NCBI RefSeq assembly: GCF_000282215.1
Contig: NZ_AKJS01000070.1
Location: 62,001-126,000 of the forward strand
Source of the DNA: Pseudomonas sp. GM21
GTDB taxonomy: Bacteria; Pseudomonadota; Gammaproteobacteria; Pseudomonadales; Pseudomonadaceae
Direction of reading: 5' to 3'
Length of the DNA: 64,000 nt
Position numbers and translations under genes: made by a program. The notes under the pieces were generated by a model, which was not told where the DNA came from, did no database searches, and worked only from the letters and a program-made list of their open reading frames with translations. Below, in pieces: positions 52,492-60,228 of the stretch (its first letter is position 1; each line of letters begins with the position of its first letter).

Positions 52492-54900
52492 TTACTCGGA
52501 CAGTTTGTAAGCAATCACGTAGTCACCTTGCTTGGTGCCCAGCGATCCGTGACCGCCCGCAACAACCAGCACGTATTGCTTGCCGTCCTTGCCGGTGTAG
52601 GTCATCGGTGTGGTTTGCGCGCCGGCCGGCAGGCGTCCTTCCCACAGCTGCTTGCCGTTTTTCACGTCGTAGGCGCGCAGGTACTGGTCCAGAGTGCCGC
52701 TCAGGAAGCCAACGCCAGAAGCTGTAGTGAAGGTGCCACCCAGGCTCGGTACGCCCATGCTCAACGGGATCGGAACCGGTGAGCTGTCGCGCACGGTGCC
52801 GTTCTTGTGTTTCCACAGGACTTTGGCGTTGGTCAGGTCAACCGCTGCCACGTAGCCCCAGGCCGGTGCCTGGCACGGCAGGCCCATTGGCGACAGCAGG
52901 GCTTCGAGGACGACGCCATAAGGTGCGCCTTTGTTTGGCTGTACGCCTTCGGTCTCGCTTTTGCGCGGGCCTTGGGCGGCGATTTCGGCGGCCGGGATCA
53001 TCTTCGATTTGAACGCCATGTAGCTCGGGTTCACGAAAGCAATCTGACGCACCGGGTCAACCGAGATACCGCCCCAGTCGAACACGCCGAAGTTGCCTGG
53101 GTAAACGATGGAGCCTTGCAGCGATGGCGGCGTGAACGGGCCGTCGTAGCGCATGGATTTGAAGTCGATCCGGCAGATCAGTTGATCAAACGGTGTGACG
53201 CCCCACATGTCGCGTTCTTGCAGTGGAGGCGGCATCAGGTTGAGGTCGGACTTGGGTTGGGTTGGCGAGGTGTGATCCCCGGCGACAGCGCCTTGTGGCA
53301 CCGGCACTTCGTTGATCGGCACGATGGCTTCGCCGGTGCTGCGGTCCAGCACGTAAATGCTGCCTTGCTTGGTGGACGCCAGCACCGCCGGCTTCACGCC
53401 GTCAGCGGTTTTCAGGTCCATCAGGGTGGGCTGGCCGCCGACGTCCATGTCCCACAGGTCATGGTGGGTGAACTGGAAGTGCCAGCGCACTTTACCGGTG
53501 GCGATGTCCAGCGCGGTCAGGCCGGCGGCGTGCAGTTCCGATTCAGGGGTGCGATCGCCACCGAACTGGTCCGGGGTCTGGTTGCCCATCGGCAGGTAGA
53601 GCATGCCGAGTTTTTCATCGACGGCGAACATGGACCACATGTTCGGCGAGTTGCGGGTGTAGGTCTGGCCTTCGGCAATCGGTGTGGTGTCGTCCGGCTT
53701 GCCGCTGTCCCAGTTCCACACCAGTTTGCCGGTGTGCACGTCGAACGCGCGGATCACGCCGCTTGGCTCGTCGGTGGACACGTTATCGGTGACGTGACCG
53801 CCAATCACCACCAGGTCTTTGGTGACCGCTGGAGGCGAGGTGGAGTAGTAACCGCCGGCCGTGAAGCCGCCAATGTTGGCGCGCAGATCAACCTGGCCCT
53901 TGTCGCCGAAGTCTTCGCACATCTTGCCGGTGTCGGCGTTGAGGGCGATCAGGCGGGTGTCGGCGGTTGGCAGGAAGATACGGCGTGGGCAGGCATTCTC
54001 GACGGCGGCGCTGGCGCTGCCGGTCGGGCTTTGCTCGGAGGCGTAGGCGGCGTCATCGTGATACGACACGCCACGGCAGGTCATGTGTGCCCAACCCTTG
54101 AAGTTCGCCGCGTTTTGCGTGGAGAGCTTCGGATCGAAACGCCAGATTTCCTTGCCCGTGTCCGGATCCAGCGCGATCACCTGGCTGTGCGGCGTGCACA
54201 CATAGAGCATGCCGTTGACTTTCAACGGGGTGTTTTCTGCGGTGGTCTCGCCCGGATCGTTCGGGCCCGGCAGGTCGCCGGTACGGTAGGTCCAGGCCGG
54301 AACCAGCTTGTGAACGTTTTCTGGAGTGATCTGCGCCAGGGGCGAGTAACGATCGCCATGAGCGCTGCGGCCGTAGGAGTTCCAGTCACCGTCGGGCATG
54401 GCCGGTGCGGTGTTGGTCATGCCCGGCACGCTGTCGCGGTCCAGTTGGCCTTTGATTTCACCGGGGTTGGTGAACTGGCTGGCCAACGCGGCCACGCCTG
54501 CCACTACCACGGCGACGCTCAAGGCGCCGGTGCCGATCGGGGCAGCGCCTTCGCGCAGCAGCGGACGACGCAACCACGGCAGCAGCATGACCAGGCCCAG
54601 CGCAAACAACATCGCCAGGCGCGGCACCAGTTGCCACCAGTCGAGGCCGACTTCCCACAAGGCCCACACGGTGCTGGCGAACAGCACCAGTGCGTACAGG
54701 CCCAAGGCAGCACGGCGCGCGAGCATCAGCAGCACGCCGGTCAGCGTCAGGCCGATACCGGCCAGCAGGTAATACAGCGAGCCGCCGAGCATGCTCAGCT
54801 TGATCCCGCCTGCCAACATGGCCAGGCCCATTAGCAGAAGCAGGATGCCGAGCAGGGTCGGTAACAGGCGGCTTCGACTCAAAGCACCATCAGTGCTCAT
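52492..54900 (-). CDS. gcd: Membrane PQQ-dependent glucose dehydrogenase
   Basis: 802 residues, normal. Five N-terminal membrane helices (about 10-140; LLPTLLGILLLLMGLAML, LYALVLFASTVWALWEVGL) anchor a periplasmic eight-bladed PQQ propeller. The propeller shows tryptophan-docking motifs (DPDTGKEIWRFDP, DVHTGKLVWNWDSG, DVKNGKQLWEGRLPAG) and the quinoprotein region GDWNSYGRSAHGDRYSPL. It oxidises glucose to gluconolactone and passes electrons to ubiquinone, giving the gluconate pathway and acidification. Located downstream of and codirectional with oprB. Confidence 0.97.
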   Translation of the reverse strand: MSTDGALSRSRLLPTLLGILLLLMGLAMLAGGIKLSMLGGSLYYLLAGIGLTLTGVLLMLARRAALGLYALVLFASTVWALWEVGLDWWQLVPRLAMLFALGLVMLLPWLRRPLLREGAAPIGTGALSVAVVVAGVAALASQFTNPGEIKGQLDRDSVPGMTNTAPAMPDGDWNSYGRSAHGDRYSPLAQITPENVHKLVPAWTYRTGDLPGPNDPGETTAENTPLKVNGMLYVCTPHSQVIALDPDTGKEIWRFDPKLSTQNAANFKGWAHMTCRGVSYHDDAAYASEQSPTGSASAAVENACPRRIFLPTADTRLIALNADTGKMCEDFGDKGQVDLRANIGGFTAGGYYSTSPPAVTKDLVVIGGHVTDNVSTDEPSGVIRAFDVHTGKLVWNWDSGKPDDTTPIAEGQTYTRNSPNMWSMFAVDEKLGMLYLPMGNQTPDQFGGDRTPESELHAAGLTALDIATGKVRWHFQFTHHDLWDMDVGGQPTLMDLKTADGVKPAVLASTKQGSIYVLDRSTGEAIVPINEVPVPQGAVAGDHTSPTQPKSDLNLMPPPLQERDMWGVTPFDQLICRIDFKSMRYDGPFTPPSLQGSIVYPGNFGVFDWGGISVDPVRQIAFVNPSYMAFKSKMIPAAEIAAQGPRKSETEGVQPNKGAPYGVVLEALLSPMGLPCQAPAWGYVAAVDLTNAKVLWKHKNGTVRDSSPVPIPLSMGVPSLGGTFTTASGVGFLSGTLDQYLRAYDVKNGKQLWEGRLPAGAQTTPMTYTGKDGKQYVLVVAGGHGSLGTKQGDYVIAYKLSE

Positions 54901-55007
54901 AGTGTGGTTCTCCGTGACGTTTCAAGTTGTCCCGTGCAAGGTCACTGTAGATGACGATCCTGTGCGGGCATGGTTCATATAAAAAGTGTTCGGTTGGTGC
55001 AGTCCCT

Positions 55008-55097
55008 TGTGGGAGCGAGCCTGCTCGCGATGGCGGCTTAACATTCAACATTGATGTCGATTGATATATCGCTATCGCGAGCAGGCTCGCTCCCACA
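55008..55097. repeat. REPIN-type inverted repeat (copy 4), oprB-gcd spacer
   Basis: TGTGGGAGCGAGCCTGCTCG with CGAT at 55008; the complement ends at 55097. Centre GCTTAACATTCAACATTGAT. It sits 15 nt after the oprB stop and upstream of gcd, where it could cap the oprB mRNA 3' end. Confidence 0.9.
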
Positions 55098-55112
55098 GGT
55101 TTTGTGTTTGCT

Positions 55113-56495
55113 TCAGAAAGACGAGGTGATCTTGATCCCGCCAATCAGTGCGTCATCGACCTGGTCCACGCCACCGGGGTGGCGGATGTATTGCAGGTTC
55201 GGGCGCACGGTCAGCCAGTTCGTCACGTGCACGCCGTAATAGAGTTCGGCGCTGTATTCGGTGTCTTGCGGCGGCAGGTACGACGGGTCGTCGTAGTCGT
55301 AAACGGCGTGCGCCTGATTGGTCGCTTCGGCGTTTTTTCGATAGGCCGGGTTGACGTGAACCCGGGCCAGGGCGAAGCCGATGTCGTCTTTGGCGCGCGC
55401 ATCGAACCAGCCTTTGTAGACCACGCCGGCCTGGACGTAGTTGTCGATGGCGTTGGTCTTCTTGTCGTGCATCGTGGCGTTGGCAAACACGTTCAACCCA
55501 CGGGAGTGATCGCTGGCGATGTTGGTCACTTGCTGCTGAATAACCAGCCACTCGCCGTGCTTGCTCGATGCACTGCGATACGCCTCGCCACTCAGCGCGG
55601 CAGGCTGGCCGTTGTTGTCCTTGTAGACATCGGTGGCGTTGGCGTTGCTGTAGTAATAGCCGACGCGGTATTCGCCCGGCAGGTCATTAACTTTCGGCGA
55701 CCACACCAGTTCCACCGGCAAAATCGCGCCCTGGGTGCCGCTGCCGCTGAGCTTGAAGCCATTGTCGCGATCCAGGTTCGACGGGTTTTGCTCATAGGCG
55801 CCGACCTGCGCATACAACTGCGGTGTGAGGTGATATTTGACCCGCATCGCCCACTGGCTGACTGGCCAGTTGTACCAGATGCCACCGACCCAGTTACCGA
55901 CCTGAGAGCCACAGAACGCCAGGTTCTGGAAGTCGCAGGGGAAGCTGTTGAAGTCTTCGCCTTCACCGAAGCGACCGACCTTGATGTCGAGTTGCTGATC
56001 GAAGAATTTCTGCTGATACCACATCTGCGTCAGGCGCCAGGTCTGTCCACGGCCCCACACTTCCTGGGCCGAGGTAAAGCCGCCCACACGCGGATCGTTG
56101 ATGCGGTCGTTGCTGATGTTATTGCCATTGCGTTCGGTGATGGTCAGCTGAAATTCGGCATCGTCCCAATCGAGGATTTTCTGCAAGTCCAGGTGTGTGC
56201 CGAAGGCGAACTGGTCGCTGTAGCGCGCGGTGCGGTCGTGGTCGTAGCCACCGTGCAGATTGCTGCCCATTTCGCCGGTGTAATCGACATTGAAGTCGTA
56301 GCCTTTTTCCGCGAGTTCAGTACGTGTGCCGTTCCAGTCGCCGAGCATCCACGGTGACTCGCTATTGAAAGCGGGAGCCGCGTGGGTGCAGGTGGCGAGG
56401 CCCAGTGTGGCGAACCCACCGATCAGGGCCAGGAATTTTCGGCTGGCAACAGTCGTGCAGACAGCGCTGTCTCGCGAAGTTTGAAAGTAAGGCAT
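55113..56495 (-). CDS. oprB: OprB-type carbohydrate-selective porin
   Basis: 460 residues. An N-terminal signal (MPYFQTSRDSAVCTTVASRK then a hydrophobic stretch ending near THAAPAF), then an outer-membrane barrel. It opens with SPWMLGDWNGTRTELAEKGY, the OprB family start, and ends with a Phe (GGIKITSSF) as most outer-membrane proteins do. It lets glucose and other sugars cross the outer membrane, feeding Gcd directly. Two Cys (FPCDFQNLAFCGSQ) could form a loop disulfide, also family typical. Divergent from the VF530 gene. Confidence 0.95.
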   Translation of the reverse strand: MPYFQTSRDSAVCTTVASRKFLALIGGFATLGLATCTHAAPAFNSESPWMLGDWNGTRTELAEKGYDFNVDYTGEMGSNLHGGYDHDRTARYSDQFAFGTHLDLQKILDWDDAEFQLTITERNGNNISNDRINDPRVGGFTSAQEVWGRGQTWRLTQMWYQQKFFDQQLDIKVGRFGEGEDFNSFPCDFQNLAFCGSQVGNWVGGIWYNWPVSQWAMRVKYHLTPQLYAQVGAYEQNPSNLDRDNGFKLSGSGTQGAILPVELVWSPKVNDLPGEYRVGYYYSNANATDVYKDNNGQPAALSGEAYRSASSKHGEWLVIQQQVTNIASDHSRGLNVFANATMHDKKTNAIDNYVQAGVVYKGWFDARAKDDIGFALARVHVNPAYRKNAEATNQAHAVYDYDDPSYLPPQDTEYSAELYYGVHVTNWLTVRPNLQYIRHPGGVDQVDDALIGGIKITSSF

Positions 56496-56777
56496 AGAGA
56501 AGAAATTCGGGTCTTTTTCAGGAAATAAACGGATTGCAGCAGGCGTGAAGCAGTGTGCGGAAGCGTTTCAGCTTGGCGGGCGCAAGGATAATGTTCTGTT
56601 ACAAATAGAGAAAGGGCTTTTACTGACATGGTTCATTTCAGATTCGGTAACAGTGCCGGGCGCCAGTCTTATCAAGGTCGCCTACAGTAAGAGATAGCGC
56701 ACAGAGCGCTTCCACCCGATCACACCCTCGGCTAAGGTGCGCGGCTTCCCACTCCTTACATCGCTCGAAGGCCCTGC

Positions 56778-57008
56778 ATGACCGAACAGAACAACAACCC
56801 ACTGCACGGCGTGACGCTGGAACAGATCCTCAACGCCCTGGTTGAACATTACGAATGGTCGGGGCTGGCCGAACGCATTGATATCCGCTGCTTCAAGAGC
56901 GACCCGAGCATCAAGTCGAGCCTGACGTTCCTGCGTAAAACCCCGTGGGCCCGGGAAAAGGTCGAGCGCTTGTACGTCAAATTGATGCGCACCAAGCGAC
57001 CGGTCTGA
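56778..57008 (+). CDS. VF530/DUF2132 small DNA-binding-type protein
   Basis: 76 residues. The family pattern is complete: [62 protein letters not shown]530 has a known structure resembling a winged or HTH-like DNA-binding fold, but no defined target. Its stop is 2 nt from the next ATG, so it is co-transcribed with the membrane protein. Confidence 0.93.
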   Translation: MTEQNNNPLHGVTLEQILNALVEHYEWSGLAERIDIRCFKSDPSIKSSLTFLRKTPWAREKVERLYVKLMRTKRPV

Positions 57009-57010
57009 AC

Positions 57011-57667
57011 ATGCCGGGCTCGGCTGCGAGGCGTCGCTTTGTTGCCGTTGCGGCGCTGCTGGGCTGGTTCGGACTGGCCATTCAGCTGTACTTGATTCTC
57101 TATTCGCGCTGGAGCCTGGAAGCCAGTCTGATCGGTGGAGTGGTGAGCTTTTTCAGTTATTTCACGGTGCTGACCAACACGTTGGTGGCGACGGTATTGA
57201 CCTGTGAGTGGACATCCCGCGAATCAGCGGCGCGACGCTTTTTTCTAAAACCGTGGGTCAGCAGCGCGATTGCCGTGAGCATCGCCGTGGTGGGGCTGGC
57301 ATACAGCGTGTTGCTGCGACATCTATGGCATCCCCAAGGCTGGCAGTTTCTGGCTGACGAATTGATGCACGACGTTATGCCGCTGCTGTTTCTGGCGTAT
57401 TGGTGGGTGTGTGTGCCCAAAGGCACGTTACGGGTACGTCACGTTGGCCTGTGGGTCATTTATCCACTGGTGTACTTCGCGTTTGTGTTGTGGCGCGGGC
57501 ATGTGCTGGCGGTTTATCCCTACCCATTCATTGATGTGGAAAAGTTGGGTTATCCACAGGTGTTTGTTAATGCGGGGGGATTGTTGGCGGGGTTTATTCT
57601 CATTACTCTTGTGTTGATCGGGCTGGATCAGTGGCTTGGACGACGTGTAAATACTTCAGGTTTGTAG
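57011..57667 (+). CDS. Pr6Pr-family integral membrane protein
   Basis: 218 residues from ATG 57011 (MPGSAARRRFVAVAALLGWF). Six or so membrane helices; the segment GGVVSFFSYFTVLTNTLVAT is the FAR-17a/AIG1-like Pr6Pr hallmark, followed by LLRHLWHPQGW, DELMHDVMPLLFLAYWWVC and YPYPFIDVEKLGYPQVFVN. The family is widespread in bacteria without a proven function; related eukaryotic AIG1/ADTRP proteins are lipid hydrolases. Operon partner of the VF530 gene. Confidence 0.88.
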   Translation: MPGSAARRRFVAVAALLGWFGLAIQLYLILYSRWSLEASLIGGVVSFFSYFTVLTNTLVATVLTCEWTSRESAARRFFLKPWVSSAIAVSIAVVGLAYSVLLRHLWHPQGWQFLADELMHDVMPLLFLAYWWVCVPKGTLRVRHVGLWVIYPLVYFAFVLWRGHVLAVYPYPFIDVEKLGYPQVFVNAGGLLAGFILITLVLIGLDQWLGRRVNTSGL

Positions 57668-57683
57668 CGGCTGAGCTATCGCC

Positions 57684-57749
57684 ATCGCGAGCAGGCTCGC
57701 TCCCACATTAGACCGCGATTAACTGTGGGAGTGAGCCTGCTCGCGAAGG
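57684..57749. repeat. Short REP doublet (copy 5), convergent spacer
   Basis: ATCGCGAGCAGGCTCGCTCC with CACA at 57684-57707 faces TGTGGGAGTGAGCCTGCTCG with CGA at about 57724-57746. The arms point the opposite way from copies 1-4, one base has changed (GTGAG for GCGAG), and the centre lacks the ACATTCAAC core. Confidence 0.85.
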
Positions 57750-57763
57750 GGCCTTGGGGCCTG

Positions 57764-58549
57764 TCACTCCTCTTCGCTGTCATCCAGCCGCCAGTAGCCG
57801 ACGGCTTTGACGAACTGCTCATTCAGATTGTGCTCATCGAGCAATACCCGACGTATCTGCCGCGACACCTTGCTCTCGGTCGCTATCCACGCGTACAGAT
57901 TGCCGCTCGGCACTTGCAGTTGCTTGACGGTGGTCAGCAGGTTGTCCTTGCCCCCTTCGCGCAGTACCCAGATAACATCGATCTGCGCAGCGCTTTCCAG
58001 AAGCTGCTGCTCGGCGCCGTTCTCCACTTCCACAATCACCAGCGCACGGCGATTCGCCGCGAGTCCTTCAAGCCGCCGGGCGATGGCGGGCAGGGCGGTT
58101 TCGTCGCCGATCAGCAGGTAGCTGTCGAACATGTCCGGCACGATCATCGAGCCGCGTGGTCCGCCGATGTGCAGGAACTGACCTGGCCTGGCTTGCTCGG
58201 CCCAGGTTGAGGCAGGGCCGTCGCCGTGCAACACGAAATCGATGTCCAGTTCCAGGGTGTCGAGGTCGTAGCGACGCGGTGTGTAATCGCGCATCGTCGG
58301 TATCGGCCCGTTGTCTTTGCCCGCGCCGAGCACCAAGGTTTCCAGCGCCGCTTGTTCCGCCGCGTTTTGCGGGAACAGCAGTTTGACGTGGTCGTCGGTG
58401 CCGAGGCTGACGAAACCGGCCAACTCCGGCCCGCCCAGTGTGATCCGGCGCATACGCGGCGTCAGATCAACTACTCGCAACACTTCCAGGCGCCGGCGTT
58501 TGATCTCATGCATGACTCGGTGGATGGATTGCACGATCACTTCAGTCAT
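57764..58549 (-). CDS. Siderophore-interacting protein (ViuB/YqjH-like ferric-siderophore reductase)
   Basis: 261 residues. FAD-binding domain with the family RDYTPRRYD motif (about 87-95), then a SIP NAD(P)H domain (YLLIGDETALPAIARRLEGL and the WIATESKVSRQIRRVLLDEH motif). These enzymes reduce ferric siderophores in the cytoplasm to release iron. It follows the PadR gene with an ATGA 4-nt overlap, like E. coli yqjH with yqjI, except that here the two are in one operon and not divergent. Confidence 0.93.
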   Translation of the reverse strand: MTEVIVQSIHRVMHEIKRRRLEVLRVVDLTPRMRRITLGGPELAGFVSLGTDDHVKLLFPQNAAEQAALETLVLGAGKDNGPIPTMRDYTPRRYDLDTLELDIDFVLHGDGPASTWAEQARPGQFLHIGGPRGSMIVPDMFDSYLLIGDETALPAIARRLEGLAANRRALVIVEVENGAEQQLLESAAQIDVIWVLREGGKDNLLTTVKQLQVPSGNLYAWIATESKVSRQIRRVLLDEHNLNEQFVKAVGYWRLDDSEEE

Positions 58550-59124
58550 TCGGCTTTCTCCTGAAAAGGTTGAACGGCAGGGCCGTCGACAATGGCTTTT
58601 GCAGTGTTGTTGAGCAGGTCGCGGACCCGCAGGATTTCTTCCGGGCTCCAGCGCCCGTGATGCATCTGCAAGGCGTGACGCAAGTTGTGCACCGCCTCGT
58701 GGATCTCGGCCGGACGGTCATGACCGCGTAGCGAGCGCTTGCTGACTTCGATGCGCATTCGCACGCCGTCCAGCGCAATGGCTTGCTCGGTCAGCGACAG
58801 ACGTCCGGCGTCGGTGACGCTGTAGCGTTTTTTGCCGCCCTCGGCGTCGCCCAGAATCATTTCACTTTCTTCAAGAAAGGTCAGGGTCGGGTAGATCACG
58901 CCAGGGCTGGGGCTGTACGCGCCGTCGAACATGCTTTCGATCTGGCGAATCAGGTCATAGCCATGGCAGGGCTGTTCGGCGATCAGTGCCAACAGCAGCA
59001 GTTTCAGGTCGCCGGGGGCGAACACCCGTGGTCCGCGTCCGCCGCGTTCACGGCCGGGGCTTGGGCGTTTTTCGAAGCCATCGCGGTTGTCGTTGTGCTC
59101 TCGATGGGAATGATGGTCTCTCAT
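58546..59124 (-). CDS. PadR-family regulator with His-rich N-terminus (YqjI-like)
   Basis: 192 residues. A His- and Arg-rich tail (MRDHHSHREHNDNRDGFEK) precedes a PadR winged helix (LKLLLLALIAEQPCHGYDLI, YSPSPGVIYPTLTFLEESE, GGKKRYSVTDAGRLSL) and a C-terminal helical dimer region. This is the layout of E. coli YqjI, a nickel-responsive repressor of itself and the ferric reductase gene yqjH. Metal sensing here is inferred from the tail only. It overlaps the SIP gene, and a perfect palindrome lies 32 nt upstream. Confidence 0.92.
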   Translation of the reverse strand: MRDHHSHREHNDNRDGFEKRPSPGRERGGRGPRVFAPGDLKLLLLALIAEQPCHGYDLIRQIESMFDGAYSPSPGVIYPTLTFLEESEMILGDAEGGKKRYSVTDAGRLSLTEQAIALDGVRMRIEVSKRSLRGHDRPAEIHEAVHNLRHALQMHHGRWSPEEILRVRDLLNNTAKAIVDGPAVQPFQEKAE

Positions 59125-59156
59125 TTTGTGTCTTCTCTCGTCGTGTTTAGATACAA

Positions 59157-59174
59157 CTTAAGATATATCTTAAG
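59157..59174. promoter_or_regulatory. Perfect 18-bp palindrome, likely PadR operator
   Basis: CTTAAGATATATCTTAAG is fully self-complementary and lies 33 nt before the PadR start. It is A/T-rich like a -10 region, so a bound dimer would block transcription of padR-SIP. Confidence 0.7.
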
Positions 59175-59630
59175 GCGAAAGCAAGGGAGCTGGACGAACG
59201 GTCGAGGGTCGAGGAGGGCCTGAAGGGAAGCAGCACGTGAGGATTGGACGGACAAGAATGTCACTCTTTTAGAGTAATAAAACTAACTCTGTAAGTTTCT
59301 ATACTTATCATGGGGCTTTGAGTGTGTTAGTAGTATTGATCTTACGGAAAGTTGATGGTTTATCGTCTGTGTGTCTTTTTAGCTAGAACTGTGTGTAGTA
59401 TTTGTCTGAGGGCTATACAGCCTAATTAGTGTTTTTCTGTCTTTTTTCCTGCTGTTAGAAAGTCATTGTTACTACATGTGCTTCGGAACTTACGTACTTA
59501 CTTTCTCTGGCGATTGGCCGATCATTCTCTGGCGTTGAAAGTTAAGCGAATTCAGCATCGCCTCACTGTATGGTATTCGCTTGTTATAACTTTCCCGCGC
59601 CCAATCCTTTGAAAAGACAGGTACTCAATA
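59175..59630 (+). other. AT-rich leader region of the CS1 pilus operon
   Basis: About 450 bases with no gene on either strand, clearly AT-rich between GC-rich genes. A TATAAC hexamer at 59585-59590 is a possible -10 for the pilin gene, but no good -35 matches. The composition fits an H-NS/MvaT-silenced fimbrial promoter region, which is inference. Confidence 0.4.
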
Positions 59631-60119
59631 ATGTTCAAGAAGTTTGCAATCGCCGTTCCGATGACTCTCCTGACCCTCAGTTCTTCGCTGGCGTTCGCTG
59701 AGTATGACGCGAGCACGACCATCAATATCACCGCCACTATCCCAACCCAGGTATTCCACGCCCAACCGGTGAATCCTGACTTCGGTAAAGATGAAAAAAT
59801 GGCCTACAACCTGGTGGCCGGCACCTTGGACCCGCTGCGTGCGACTTACGATATCCGCCACACTAACGGTTCGGTCAATGCTTATGTAGAAGGTGGTCCT
59901 CAACCTCTGTTCAACGGTAATAACAACATCGCGCTGACCTACTCCTTCAACGGCGTAACCTTGACCGGTGTGTCTCAAGAAGTGGTCGGCGATACCGAAT
60001 CCAACGGCGGCATGCGAGCTGATCTGGTGGTTGCCGCTGCCAAGCCGACCGCCGCTCAGACGGGTGTTTACACGGCCAATCCAGTCGTGGTCTTCGATGC
60101 CATCCCGCGCGTCCAGTAA
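59631..60119 (+). CDS. CS1-type fimbrial major subunit (CfaB/CblA-like)
   Basis: 162 residues. Signal peptide MFKKFAIAVPMTLLTLSSSL with a cut near AFAEYDAS. Mature protein opens with beta strands (STTINITATIPTQVFHAQPV), then DPLRATYDIRHTNGSVNAYV and a C-terminal NPVVVFDAIPRVQ. No cysteines, as for CS1-type pilins. In alternate chaperone-usher pili the N-terminal strand is donated to the neighbouring subunit. A hairpin with T run lies between this gene and the usher. Confidence 0.88.
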   Translation: MFKKFAIAVPMTLLTLSSSLAFAEYDASTTINITATIPTQVFHAQPVNPDFGKDEKMAYNLVAGTLDPLRATYDIRHTNGSVNAYVEGGPQPLFNGNNNIALTYSFNGVTLTGVSQEVVGDTESNGGMRADLVVAAAKPTAAQTGVYTANPVVVFDAIPRVQ

Positions 60120-60161
60120 TACGGTTATGAATTAAGGCTTGTCCTTATTCGTCAACGCCGA

Positions 60162-60199
60162 CCGGTCGATAGGTAGTCACTGCCTGTCGATCGGGTTTT
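60162..60199 (+). terminator. Partial terminator between pilin and usher genes
   Basis: CCGGTCGATAGG (60162-60173) pairs with CCTGTCGATCGG (60183-60194) using two G-U pairs, 9-nt loop, then GTTTT. It lies 43 nt after the pilin stop. Such a leaky terminator would give far more pilin than usher mRNA. Confidence 0.65.
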
Positions 60200-60228
60200 A
60201 ACGCACTTATCTTCAGAGTATCCCGTTC

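Noticed and set aside
52807-54834. A 675-codon open frame antisense to gcd
   Set aside because: Same strand-shadow effect; gcd has all expected PQQ-propeller motifs.
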